Shown in pieces: positions 21,615 through 31,361 of a stretch of DNA of 64,000 bases; the stretch's first letter is position 1, and each line of letters opens with the position of its first letter. Position numbers and translations under genes: made by a program. The DNA is taken from positions 124,001 through 188,000 of the forward strand of contig NZ_JAUSTI010000004.1 in NCBI RefSeq assembly GCF_030812775.1. The letters are read 5' to 3'. Under the pieces are notes generated by a model. It did no database searches and was not told where the DNA came from. It was given only the letters and a program-made list of their open reading frames with translations. Source of the stretch: Paenibacillus tundrae. GTDB lineage: Bacteria > Bacillota > Bacilli > Paenibacillales > Paenibacillaceae.

Positions 21615-22577
21615 ATGAGTGAGCTTGATAACCGGATCGGCTTGCCTGCTGCCAGTCGGCGTATATCGAAGACAAGTGAGCGCCGTACGGCTTCGCTCCG
21701 AGTACAACGGATGCGGGAGAATATGCTGGCCTATGGTTTCCTGGCACCATCGCTGCTTTTGTTCGCAGTGTTCCTGTTCTATCCAATGTTTAAATCTGTG
21801 TATCTCAGTATGCATTCAACTGATCCTACGGGACAGATTGCTGCCTATGTAGGACTGGACAACTTTAAGGCAGTTTTCCAATCTGGGCTGTTTCTTCAAG
21901 GAATGAAAGTGACGTTACTGTTCGTTCTGTTCACGGTGCCAACGGGCATCCTGGCAGCTCTGATTCTCGCTGCGCTAACCCATAACAAATTTAAGGGAAT
22001 GCGTGTGTTCCAGTTTGTCTTTTCTCTACCCGTTGTATTATCTGTAGGTTCGTCCGCGGTCATCTGGAAGTTTCTGTTCCATCCAACACTAGGTATGCTG
22101 AATTATTTGTTAGGAAAAGTCGGCATTGATCCGATTCCTTGGCTAACCAGTCCGGATTGGGCACTAATCTCCATTTCGATCATGACGATCTGGATGAATC
22201 TTGGATTCAATTACATTATTGTGTCGAGTGGATTGCAGGGCATCCCGGATGAGATTTATGAGAGTGCGAAAATTGATGGAGCAGGACCGTTGCTTACGTT
22301 TCGCAAAATCTCAATGCCGTTGCTGTCACCTACGCTGTTTTTTGTTAGCGTGGTTTCCATCATTGGTGCGTTCCAGTCGTTTGGTCAGATCAACATTCTA
22401 ACCCGTGGGGGACCGATGGACAGTACAAACGTATTCGTCTACTCGATCTATCAAGAAGCCTTTGTTAATTTCCGCTTCGGAACAGGTAGTGCGCAGGCAC
22501 TTATTCTGTTCGCGGTCATTATGCTTTTAACCCTAATTCAGTTCAAATGGGTAGAAAGGAAAGTACATTATCAATGA
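21615..22577 (+). CDS. ugpA: ABC sugar/glycerol-phosphate transporter permease, UgpA-like
   Basis: First membrane subunit of a CUT1-type importer, 320 residues with six helices (about 35-310) and the EAA coupling motif EIYESAKIDGAGPLLTFRKI (about 211-230) that contacts the ATPase. It closely resembles UgpA, the permease for sn-glycerol 3-phosphate and glycerophosphodiesters; assignment is strengthened by the UgpB-like binding protein downstream. ATG 21615 follows AAGGGGGAAG. It overlaps the next permease by ATGA. No ATPase is encoded here, so a shared CUT1 ATPase elsewhere (MsmX-type) is expected. Confidence 0.85.
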   Translation: MSELDNRIGLPAASRRISKTSERRTASLRVQRMRENMLAYGFLAPSLLLFAVFLFYPMFKSVYLSMHSTDPTGQIAAYVGLDNFKAVFQSGLFLQGMKVTLLFVLFTVPTGILAALILAALTHNKFKGMRVFQFVFSLPVVLSVGSSAVIWKFLFHPTLGMLNYLLGKVGIDPIPWLTSPDWALISISIMTIWMNLGFNYIIVSSGLQGIPDEIYESAKIDGAGPLLTFRKISMPLLSPTLFFVSVVSIIGAFQSFGQINILTRGGPMDSTNVFVYSIYQEAFVNFRFGTGSAQALILFAVIMLLTLIQFKWVERKVHYQ

Positions 22578-23395
22578 GAACCCCATGGATGAACACCTTA
22601 TTGTATGTGCTTCTCACGATCTGTGCGGCACTGGTACTGTATCCGGTCATGTATACCTTCTTCATGGCTGTGATGACGCCCGAGGATGCAAGTGCCTATC
22701 CGCCGCATATCATTCCGCAGTCGATTGACCTGTCTAACTTCTCCGAAGTATTCGATATCGTGCCTATTGGTACGTTTATCTGGAATACCTTCTTGGTTGC
22801 GGGACTGACCATGCTGGGGCAATTGATTACGGCGAGCATGGCTGCATACGCTTTTGCCAAAATGCAGTTTAAAGGGAAAAACGTCATCTTCAGTATGTTT
22901 GTCGCGACGATGATGATCCCTTGGGAAGTCACGATGATTCCAAACTATCTAACGGTTCGTAGTTGGGGCTGGCTTGATACGTATCAGGGCTTAACGGTTC
23001 CGTTCCTGGCTACGGCGTTTGGTACCTTCCTGCTAAGACAGTTCTTTATGCAACTCCCCAAAGAGCTGTTTGAAGCAGCAAAAATGGATGGCTGTGGACA
23101 CATTCGATATTTTGTATCGCATGTACTACCGCTGTCTCGCCCGGCGCTTGGAACACTAGCGATCTACTCATTCCTCAGTATGTACAATTCGTATCTGTGG
23201 CCGTTGCTCGTAACGAACACCCCAGAGATGAGAACAGTACAGATCGGAATTTCGATGCTGGAGTTCCAGGAATCCACTGCATGGAATCTGGTATTTGCCG
23301 GCACGGCGATGGTCATTCTACCATCTTTGTTGCTGCTGGTGTTTGGGTTGAAACAGCTTGTCCGCGGAATGGCGGCTGGCGCATTGAAAGGCTAA
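22574..23395 (+). CDS. ugpE: ABC sugar/glycerol-phosphate transporter permease, UgpE-like
   Basis: Second CUT1 permease subunit. Start ATG 22574 overlaps the preceding stop as ATGA, implying translational coupling; the upstream in-frame ATG 22547 lies inside the partner and has no ribosome site. The 273 residues form six helices with the EAA motif ELFEAAKMDGCGHIRYF (about 165-181). It pairs with UgpA-like to form the translocation channel. A 307-bp gap holding repeat R3 separates it from the binding-protein gene, unusual within an ABC operon. Confidence 0.85.
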   Translation: MRTPWMNTLLYVLLTICAALVLYPVMYTFFMAVMTPEDASAYPPHIIPQSIDLSNFSEVFDIVPIGTFIWNTFLVAGLTMLGQLITASMAAYAFAKMQFKGKNVIFSMFVATMMIPWEVTMIPNYLTVRSWGWLDTYQGLTVPFLATAFGTFLLRQFFMQLPKELFEAAKMDGCGHIRYFVSHVLPLSRPALGTLAIYSFLSMYNSYLWPLLVTNTPEMRTVQIGISMLEFQESTAWNLVFAGTAMVILPSLLLLVFGLKQLVRGMAAGALKG

Positions 23396-23489
23396 GGGCT
23401 AGTTATATCAAAGCTTTCATCACTGGTTGTAAAAGATCCACGCACTCCAATGCTACGAGCGAGTAAACCAGGCTCAATCTTAAAATCTT

Positions 23490-23645
23490 TTTAGGAGAGA
23501 ATGCGAAAGTAATGGAAGGAACGAAATCGATTCTGGAGAAGCAACGCGTTTGCGTTTATCACCGGATTTTCCCATTGAGAGAATGGGAGAAAAAAATCTG
23601 GGGATAACAGCAATCGGAAGAACGATTCGTTACTGGAATGGCCAC
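23490..23645 (+). repeat. Dispersed repeat R3, copy between ugpE and ugpB
   Basis: It shares with the 59.2-kb copy the blocks TTTATCACCGGATTTTCCC and AAAAATCTGGGGATAACAG. These are complementary and, with the inner CCCATT/AATGGG, form one long hairpin (about 23556-23607). The inner stem differs from the 59.2-kb copy (CCCTT/AAGGG) but remains paired. Confidence 0.75.
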
Positions 23646-23702
23646 TTCGCCTAACTCTAATGAACTGATTTTTGAAATGAGCCCTAAAAAAGGAGAGAGA
23701 TC

Positions 23703-25088
23703 ATGGTAAAGGGATTTCGGTTGAAAAAAAGAGGAACGTTCGCATTAATGTTGGCAGCACTGGTGTTAGTTATCTCCGCATGTGGTACCAAAACAGACAC
23801 AAGCAGCACGCCAGCGGCTGGTGGACAAGCGGATGCCGCTGCAGCAACCACTGAGCCCGTTCAATTGAATTGGTGGCACTCCATGTCCGGTGCAGGGGAA
23901 AAAGCGATCAATCAACTTGCATCAGACTTCAACGCTAGTCACCCTGACATCCAGGTCAAAGCGATCTATCAAGGTAAATACGATGAGAGCTTGAACAAAC
24001 TGAAAGCCTCAATGGGATCAGATAGCGGCCCTGACATCATCCAGGTATATGAGATCGGCAGTAAATTCATGATTGACTCTGGCATGATTACGCCAGTACA
24101 GCAATTTATTGATAAAGATAACTTTGATCTCTCTCAATTGGAGCCAAACATCATTCGTTATTACACCATTGATGGTAAATTGAACGCGATGCCTTTTAAT
24201 ACATCGAACCCAATTCTCTACTACAACAAAGACATGTTCAAAGCAGCGGGCTTGGATCCAGAGAACCCACCGAAGACATATGAAGAGTTCGAACAAGCGG
24301 CCAAAGCACTGGGCAAAGACGGTAAACCAGGCGCTTCCATGGCGATCTATGGCTGGTTCATGGAGCAATTCTTCGCTAACCAGAATGCAGATTATGTAAA
24401 CAATGGTAACGGTCGAGACAGCGCAGCTACTGAATCGCTGTTGAACTCCGAAGCTGGCGTGAAGACATTATCGTGGTGGAAAAAGATGATCGACGAGAAA
24501 ACCGTATCTAACCTCGGACGTAGCACAGATGATACAACAGCAGCATTCACAGCGGAGCAGATCGGTATGACACTGGATTCTACAGCTGGATTGCGTAAAA
24601 TCGTAGAAGGATCTGGCGGTAAGTTTGAACTTGGAACAGGATTCTTGCCTCGCCCAGCAGATGCAAAAGATGGCGGAGTTGTAGTTGGTGGTGCAAGCTT
24701 ATACATCATGAATAACAAATCCGATGCACAACAACAAGCAGCATGGGAATTCATCAAGTATTTGGCGACACCAGAAGTACAAGCGAACTGGAGTGTTGCG
24801 ACAGGATATTTCCCAATTACGACAGCAGCTTACGACCAGCAAGTATTAAAGGATAATATGGCGAAGTACCCGCAATTCCAGACAGCAGTCGACCAATTGC
24901 ACGCTTCCGTTGATTCGACAGCAACTTCTGGCGCAGTTATGGGTGTATTCCCAGAAGCAAGACAAATTGTCGAAGGAGCGATCGAGACAGTTCTGAATGG
25001 ACAAGGTGAACCACAGGAAGCTCTGGATGCTGCTGCGAAGCAAATTACAGATAAGATCGCACAGTATAACAGCACAGTGAAGAAATAA
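23703..25088 (+). CDS. ugpB: Extracellular solute-binding lipoprotein, UgpB-like
   Basis: Family 1 (CUT1) binding lipoprotein of 461 residues with a lipobox ISAC (Cys27). Stretches characteristic of E. coli UgpB are recognisable: IIQVYEIGSKFM, MPFNTSNPILYYNKDMFKAAG, PENPPKTYEEF, GGASLYIM and GYFPITTAAYD. So the preferred ligand is probably sn-glycerol 3-phosphate or glycerophosphodiesters, though other polyols or sugars are possible. It follows the two permease genes; AAAGGAGAGAG gives a strong ribosome site. A hairpin at 25121-25150 probably ends the operon. Confidence 0.87.
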   Translation: MVKGFRLKKRGTFALMLAALVLVISACGTKTDTSSTPAAGGQADAAAATTEPVQLNWWHSMSGAGEKAINQLASDFNASHPDIQVKAIYQGKYDESLNKLKASMGSDSGPDIIQVYEIGSKFMIDSGMITPVQQFIDKDNFDLSQLEPNIIRYYTIDGKLNAMPFNTSNPILYYNKDMFKAAGLDPENPPKTYEEFEQAAKALGKDGKPGASMAIYGWFMEQFFANQNADYVNNGNGRDSAATESLLNSEAGVKTLSWWKKMIDEKTVSNLGRSTDDTTAAFTAEQIGMTLDSTAGLRKIVEGSGGKFELGTGFLPRPADAKDGGVVVGGASLYIMNNKSDAQQQAAWEFIKYLATPEVQANWSVATGYFPITTAAYDQQVLKDNMAKYPQFQTAVDQLHASVDSTATSGAVMGVFPEARQIVEGAIETVLNGQGEPQEALDAAAKQITDKIAQYNSTVKK

Positions 25089-25539
25089 TGTTAGATTGAT
25101 CTCATAACAACAACTCAGATGCGGCGGTCAAACATGATCGTCGCGTTTCTGTGTTCGGACTGAAGGTTTGATGTACGACTTAAGTTGGATGAACTAAAGA
25201 AGAACTAATGATGATCAGTGAAAAGATGGTATCGTAACATGTCGAAAAGATAATAGTTATGTACTATATTTGTTAGTTTAGTTGACGTAAATTAGTCGTA
25301 TATACACAAGTTTATCGGATGTGAAGATGGAAAAGTCACGAATTCAGATAGAAAATTGTCCAGATTGTTGTTTTACTTCAAAAAGAAGCTTATTTTTGTG
25401 AAGTATATGTTCTATTTTCTATCATTTTATAAAAATAATATTTACATGTAATTGAGGTTCAGTTATCTTATATTTGAACTAATGTACAAACTGTCTGAAC
25501 AAATGATTGATAAATTTAAAACATGGGGGTAGGTAAAGG
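25089..25539. other. AT-rich gap before the large exoenzyme gene
   Basis: Only a terminator-like hairpin at 25121-25144 is clear: GCGGCGGTC pairs with GATCGTCGC (with G-T pairs) around AAACAT, then a GTTTCTG tail. From about 25250 the sequence is AT-rich and presumably carries the promoter of the exoenzyme gene, but I could not place a convincing -35/-10 pair. Confidence 0.45.
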
Positions 25540-28500
25540 ATGTATAGTAAGCAAATGAAAAGCTGGCTCAGGCTATTTCTAGCTATGGTTCTATTAATTA
25601 CAGGTACTATACCAATCGGTGTATTCAACAGTAAAGTCGCCGCAGCAGATGAGCCTTTGACGATTGAACAGGCACTAGCTCTTGATCCAAATGTTACTAC
25701 TGCAACAATTGAAGGTTATGTTATAGGAACCTATAGTAACGGCCCAAAAGTAAACTTGATTCCACCCTTTACAGTAGACACCAATTTTGCAATTGCTGAT
25801 AGTCCGACTGAAACTGACATTAACAAGATGATGCCAGTTCAGGTACCCATTCCTGCTCCTCGCAGTACTTTTGGACTTGTAAGCAATCCTCTCTTATATC
25901 AATCCAAAGTAAGAATTAACAATGGCACTTTAACACAATATTTTTCTACTAGAGGTTTACACACCGGTACATCAACCTTCCAACTTATCGATGAAACACC
26001 TGAAACAGAAGTAGCCAATGTCACTGCTAATCCATCCTCCGGGGAAGTTCCGACAGGTACACAGATTACTTTGGCAACAACTACAGTTGGTGCTACCATT
26101 TACTATAAGCTGAATAATGAAGCTGAGTTTCTCCCCTACACAAACCCCATCATAATAAATGACACTACACACATTGAAGCTTATGCACATAAAGAAGGAC
26201 TACCAGATAGCGCTATTACTCTGCTGAATTACACGATTGTTGACAACACTCCGATTCCAATCGTTGAGGCCAGAAACAAGCTTGAGAATTCTTCGGTCAC
26301 TGTTCAAGGTATCGTTACGTACCGAGAAGAATCCGGGGGCATGGCAAATCTCTATATTCAGGATTCCAATGCAGGAATCGTAATACGCGGAACAGATTCT
26401 ACAGTTGAACTAGGTGATCGGATTGAAGCATATGGCCCACTCACCGTATACAATGGCTTACTTCAGGTAGAAAAAGATAAAACGGGATTCCCTGGCGGTT
26501 ATATTAAAATCGTGGATAAGGCTCAAGAAATACCAGAACCCATTCTACTTACATCTAAAGACTTTGCACCTACTGCTGGTGGAGGAAAAGGCGCAGGAGG
26601 CATATACGAGGGGATGCTTGTCGAAGTGAATGCGGTCACGGTGACAAGAAGCAGCAACTCCACGTTTTTTGCGACAGATGACGATGGTGGAGAGATCACG
26701 ATTTATGCAAAAAATAGTCCTACTGCACTGGCAGCAGGCAAAACCTATGAAAAAGTGACAGGAGTCATGACATATCACACGAGTTATGGGCTTGAACTGA
26801 TTCCACGTACCGCAGCGGATGTTGTCGAAAACCTTCTTTCTGTGACAGCGAGTGTGCCTTCAGGGGGGGTTGTCAAAGGCTCGACGGTAACATTATCTTC
26901 TCCGATGGCAGGGGCAGAAATCTATTACACAGTAGATGAGAGCGAACCTACGATGTCGTCTACATTGTACAGTGGCCCAATCACAGTGAATGCAGATACC
27001 GTTGTTAAAGCAATCGCGGTATCTGATGGAAGAAGCAGTGAAATGTTTAGCTTTACTTATAAAGTTCTTCAGCAATTGGACAACCTTAGAATCCATGATA
27101 TTCAAGGGGCGTCACATGCCTCCTTATACGACGGATTGGCTGTACAGAATGTTGAAGGTATCGTAACTCATGTAGTCAATGGAAGTTCATTCTACATGCA
27201 GGAGATTCCTGATATGGAGGATGATGATGAGAACACTTCAGAGGGGATTTTGATATACAAACTAACACACGGTATGAATGTAGGCAATAAAGTTAAGGTA
27301 TCTGGGCAGGTGAAAGAGTATGTAACATCATCGACAGAACTGGCAACAACTGAGATTGTAGCTACAACAATTACAGTTGAAAATACAGAACAGGAGCTAC
27401 CTGAACCAGTTCTTTTGGGAAGTAAAGGACGAAACATTCCTAAGGTGATTGATTCTGATCAGTTTGGCGAGTTCAACCCTGATATAGATGCAATTGACTT
27501 TTATGAAAGTTTGGAAGGCATGAGAGTACAGCTTGATGAGGCAACCATTATTGGACCTTATTCAAGTGAACCGGGTCTTGCTGTTGTAGTAGATAATAAT
27601 CCTAACAATCCGCTGCGCACACCTGCTGGTGGTGTCATCTTGACGGGAGACGGTGCAGAACCTTTTGAAAGTTCGCTTAATCCACAGCGATTATTTATTA
27701 ATAAAAAACCTCCACACGCAGTTAAAACTGGAGATAAGCTCACTGATTCAGTTAGAGGGGTCATGACGTATTCCAATGGTAATTTTAAGATACTCCCTGA
27801 AGGGAACCTGCCAGCCATTACTTCAGGTGGTTTAGAACAAGCTACAACAAAGATTGAGCAGTCGAATGACAAGCTGACCATCGCAACCTTCAACGTTGAG
27901 AATTTCAGCCAGAAGGATACAGCAAGAGCTGTGAAGATCGGCGGTATCATCGTTAACAATCTGAAGAATCCAGATATTATCGGCATCATGGAGGTACAGG
28001 ATAATGATGGTGCTACGGACAGTGGCACAACGGCTGCGGATGCAAGCTTCCAGACCTTAATTAACGCCATTGCCGCAAACAATGGCCCAACCTATCAATA
28101 TAGTGAGATTTCTCCAGAAAATAACAAGGATGGCGGGGCACCAGGTGCGAATATTCGTGTAGGATTTCTATATAACGAATCACGTGTTTCCTTGAAGGAA
28201 GGAATTAAAGGGAGTGCGACAACAGCTATTCAGGTAGGTGCTGACGGTAGTCTCTCGGTTAACCCTGGCCGAATAGCGCCTAATGACGAAGCATTTGCTA
28301 GCTCTCGCAAACCGCTTACAGCTGAATTCGAATTTAACGGTGAGCGTGTAGTTGTGATTGCTAACCATTTCAATTCCAAAGGTGGGGACTTGAAGCCTTT
28401 TGGAAGTATACAGCCTGCGACACGAAGTAGTGAGCTTCAACGTGCAAAGCAAGCTACGCTTGTAAATGGTTTTGTGAAAGAGTTATTGAACAAAGACCCT

Positions 28501-31122
28501 GACGTTAATGTCGCGGTTCTCGGTGATTTCAATGACTTCCAGTTCTCCAAAACACTGAACATTCTCCAAGGTAATGAACTAGACAATCTAGTAAACAAGC
28601 TACCGGAAAATGAGCGTTACTCCTACATCTACGATGGAAACTCTCAGACACTGGATCACATTCTGGTGAGCAAAAATGTGTCTGATACGGCTGTCATCGA
28701 GGTTGTGCATGTGAATGCTGATTTCGAAACAAAAGATGGACGGGTGAGTGACCACGATCCATTGCTAGCTCAATTAAGTATCGGCAATGCGGCGGAGGAG
28801 GGCGACTTCGATCTGCGCGTATTGCACACCAATGATACACACGCGCATCTGGATAACATCCCTCGTCGCGTCACGGCTGTTAAGGAAGCACGCAACGATA
28901 ATACGCTTGTGCTAGATGCAGGGGATGTATTCTCTGGTACGCTATACTTCAATCTGTTCAATGGTCTGGCGGATCTGGAGTTCATGAATATGATTGGATA
29001 TGATGCGATGACCTTTGGTAACCATGAGTTTGATAAAGGTACAGGTGTGCTGAGGGATTTCATTGAACAAGCAGAGTTCCCATTCGTGAGTGCTAATATT
29101 AATTTTGGGAAAGATGCGAATCTGGGTAGTCTGTATCATGAAAGCATTGGCAAACCGGGGGAGGACGCCCAAATCTATCCGGCTATTATTACAGAGGTAA
29201 ATGGTGAACAAGTCGGGATTTTTGGTCTAACTACAGCGGATACGGTATCTCTATCCTCACCGGGAGATGAGCTGAAGTTTGAGGATTACCGAGCGAGTGC
29301 CCAAGCTACGGTGGACATGCTGCAACAGGAAGGCATTAACAAAATCATCGCCCTGACACACTTGGGTTACTCCGAGGATCTGAAGCTGGCTGAAGCAGTA
29401 AAAGGCATTGACATTGTAGTAGGCGGTCATTCGCATACCATTCTGAAAGAACCGATTATTGTGGGCAGCCAGGATGAACCTACACTAGTTGTGCAGACTG
29501 GGGAGTACGACGTGTCTCTTGGAAAATTGGATGTTACGTTTAATGAAGAGGGCGTATTGAAGAAATGGAATGGTCAATTGCTGAGTCTGGATGCAAAGGA
29601 CGCTGCGGGTAACTATATCTACGAGGATGACCCTGTTGCCCAAGCTAAGCTCGCTGCATATGCTCCTGAACTGGAAAAATTCAAGAAAACAGTAATCGGC
29701 AAAACGAATGTATTTCTGGATGGAGAGCGCAACAGTGTACGTAAGCAGGAAACGAACTTGGGGAATCTAATGACAGATGGCATGCTGGAGAAAGTGAAAT
29801 TGATCGTGAAGGAGAATGATGTCAAAGGGTACGTAGCGATTCAAAATAGCGGCGGTATTCGGGCTTCATTTAAGGAAGGCGACATTACGTTAGGTGATCT
29901 GCTCACGGTAATGCCGTTCGGAAATAATCTGTCTGCGTTGAAAATGACAGGTAAGGAAATTACGGCTGCCTTGGAAAACGGCGTAAGTGGTGTGGAAACG
30001 GGAGAGGGACGCTTCCCGCAAGTGTCTGGAATGCGATTCTACTATGACTCCACCAAACCAAATGAGAAGATTGATTCTGTCACGAACCAAGTAACACAAG
30101 TAGGCAAACGGATCATCAAAGTGCAAATTAAGAATGCAAACGGAACGTATACAGATATTGATCCGAATGGATATTATATCGTAGCTACGAACTCCTTCAT
30201 GGCCAACGGTGGTGATTTCTACCGTGCTATGAGAGTTGCCAAAGATGACAATCGATACTATGAATTGAATCTGGTCGATTATGAAATTTTCAATGAGCAC
30301 CTTGACCGAGTAGGTACGGTAAACCAGGCAACGGAGGGACGGATTACCGATCTGAAAGGTGGCTCACTCCCAGGGGAAGGAAGTAATCCTGGTAACGGCG
30401 GAGGGAATTCCGGAAGTAACCCGGGTGGAGGTAATTCAGGTGGTGGAGATGGTGTAACTACACCAGCACCAACGACGCCAAGCCCGGCACCAAGCAATCC
30501 GACACCAACGCCTACACCTTCTCCAACGAACCCAACACAGCCGACAACTCCACCTGCTTCAGGTTCGAATGGTTCTACAACACCAGGTGTGGTTTTGGGT
30601 GATGTGGCGAGTCATTGGGCAAGTGCTGCTATTCAGCAGGCCATTTCCCGGGGAATTGTGTATGGATATCAGGATGGAAACTTCCGTCCGAATGCATCCG
30701 CTACACGCGCTGAATTCATTGTTATGCTGGCAAGAGCATTTGAACTCCCGGCCAGCAACAAAGCGTTGACGTTTAAAGATGCTGCTGGGATACCTGCTTG
30801 GGCACAATCCTTTATTGCTCAGGCTGTAGATCAAGGAATTATTAGTGGGTATACCGACGATACGTTCCGATCATCAGGCAAAGTGTCGCGTGTAGAGATG
30901 ACGGTAATGCTAGTTAGAGCTCTTGGACTTCCGGTAGATTCCAGTTCTACACTGAGTTTTGCGGATGCAGATCAGGTGCCTGCATGGGCAGTTCCTTATA
31001 TCGCTGCAGCCTATGAAGCAGGTTTGGTAAAAGGAACAGGCAAGAATAGGTTTAACCCATTGGCTGAAGCTACTCGGGCTGAAGTGGTAACATTGCTAAT
31101 GTCAGCAAGTGAGGTTCGATAA
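25540..31122 (+). CDS. Giant S-layer-anchored nuclease / 5'-nucleotidase (YhcR-like, 1860 aa)
   Basis: A secreted multidomain enzyme. Order: signal peptide (1-33); DUF6359-like N-terminal domain (about 40-150); chitobiase-C-like Ig fold (about 165-232); OB-fold domain (about 237-340); second chitobiase-C-like domain (about 425-510); second OB-fold (about 515-640); endonuclease/exonuclease/phosphatase domain (about 780-1080, with FNVENF, NHFNSKGG, GDFNDF, SDHDP); metallophosphatase (about 1089-1340, with HTNDTHAHLD, GNHEFD, GGHSHT); 5'-nucleotidase C-terminal domain (about 1390-1570); Gly/Pro/Thr linker; three SLH repeats (about 1690-1860). It should cut extracellular nucleic acid and dephosphorylate nucleotides at the cell surface. 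Larger than B. subtilis YhcR (about 1200 residues), which uses a sortase anchor. Confidence 0.93.
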   Translation: MYSKQMKSWLRLFLAMVLLITGTIPIGVFNSKVAAADEPLTIEQALALDPNVTTATIEGYVIGTYSNGPKVNLIPPFTVDTNFAIADSPTETDINKMMPVQVPIPAPRSTFGLVSNPLLYQSKVRINNGTLTQYFSTRGLHTGTSTFQLIDETPETEVANVTANPSSGEVPTGTQITLATTTVGATIYYKLNNEAEFLPYTNPIIINDTTHIEAYAHKEGLPDSAITLLNYTIVDNTPIPIVEARNKLENSSVTVQGIVTYREESGGMANLYIQDSNAGIVIRGTDSTVELGDRIEAYGPLTVYNGLLQVEKDKTGFPGGYIKIVDKAQEIPEPILLTSKDFAPTAGGGKGAGGIYEGMLVEVNAVTVTRSSNSTFFATDDDGGEITIYAKNSPTALAAGKTYEKVTGVMTYHTSYGLELIPRTAADVVENLLSVTASVPSGGVVKGSTVTLSSPMAGAEIYYTVDESEPTMSSTLYSGPITVNADTVVKAIAVSDGRSSEMFSFTYKVLQQLDNLRIHDIQGASHASLYDGLAVQNVEGIVTHVVNGSSFYMQEIPDMEDDDENTSEGILIYKLTHGMNVGNKVKVSGQVKEYVTSSTELATTEIVATTITVENTEQELPEPVLLGSKGRNIPKVIDSDQFGEFNPDIDAIDFYESLEGMRVQLDEATIIGPYSSEPGLAVVVDNNPNNPLRTPAGGVILTGDGAEPFESSLNPQRLFINKKPPHAVKTGDKLTDSVRGVMTYSNGNFKILPEGNLPAITSGGLEQATTKIEQSNDKLTIATFNVENFSQKDTARAVKIGGIIVNNLKNPDIIGIMEVQDNDGATDSGTTAADASFQTLINAIAANNGPTYQYSEISPENNKDGGAPGANIRVGFLYNESRVSLKEGIKGSATTAIQVGADGSLSVNPGRIAPNDEAFASSRKPLTAEFEFNGERVVVIANHFNSKGGDLKPFGSIQPATRSSELQRAKQATLVNGFVKELLNKDPDVNVAVLGDFNDFQFSKTLNILQGNELDNLVNKLPENERYSYIYDGNSQTLDHILVSKNVSDTAVIEVVHVNADFETKDGRVSDHDPLLAQLSIGNAAEEGDFDLRVLHTNDTHAHLDNIPRRVTAVKEARNDNTLVLDAGDVFSGTLYFNLFNGLADLEFMNMIGYDAMTFGNHEFDKGTGVLRDFIEQAEFPFVSANINFGKDANLGSLYHESIGKPGEDAQIYPAIITEVNGEQVGIFGLTTADTVSLSSPGDELKFEDYRASAQATVDMLQQEGINKIIALTHLGYSEDLKLAEAVKGIDIVVGGHSHTILKEPIIVGSQDEPTLVVQTGEYDVSLGKLDVTFNEEGVLKKWNGQLLSLDAKDAAGNYIYEDDPVAQAKLAAYAPELEKFKKTVIGKTNVFLDGERNSVRKQETNLGNLMTDGMLEKVKLIVKENDVKGYVAIQNSGGIRASFKEGDITLGDLLTVMPFGNNLSALKMTGKEITAALENGVSGVETGEGRFPQVSGMRFYYDSTKPNEKIDSVTNQVTQVGKRIIKVQIKNANGTYTDIDPNGYYIVATNSFMANGGDFYRAMRVAKDDNRYYELNLVDYEIFNEHLDRVGTVNQATEGRITDLKGGSLPGEGSNPGNGGGNSGSNPGGGNSGGGDGVTTPAPTTPSPAPSNPTPTPTPSPTNPTQPTTPPASGSNGSTTPGVVLGDVASHWASAAIQQAISRGIVYGYQDGNFRPNASATRAEFIVMLARAFELPASNKALTFKDAAGIPAWAQSFIAQAVDQGIISGYTDDTFRSSGKVSRVEMTVMLVRALGLPVDSSSTLSFADADQVPAWAVPYIAAAYEAGLVKGTGKNRFNPLAEATRAEVVTLLMSASEVR

Positions 31123-31278
31123 CGGTAGTAAGGTTTAGGATTTTTGATAGTCTCAGAGCAACAATATATGTATTAGAAAACGGCTTGCAAGTATTCATCT
31201 TGCAAGCTGTTTTTTTGTGCAAAATAAACGATAAGCTATACGTGTTAGTGAGGAGTAGGATCATTGTAAGGAAAAAGA

Positions 31279-31308
31279 TTGACACCCTAGCAGATCCTAT
31301 CATATAAT
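31279..31308 (+). promoter_or_regulatory. Consensus sigma-A promoter of the iron-binding lipoprotein gene
   Basis: TTGACA (31279-31284), 18 bp, TATAAT (31303-31308): both hexamers match the consensus exactly. Transcription would start near 31315, just before the Fur box. Confidence 0.88.
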
Positions 31309-31321
31309 CAGCACGATAAAT

Positions 31322-31336
31322 TGATAATGATTATCA
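31322..31336 (+). promoter_or_regulatory. Fur box, perfect 7-1-7
   Basis: TGATAATGATTATCA is an exact match to the Bacillus Fur 7-1-7 consensus (TGATAATnATTATCA). It lies at the predicted transcription start, so Fe-bound Fur would repress the gene. Confidence 0.95.
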
Positions 31337-31361
31337 TTAATGATTAGGGGAGAAAAGACAG

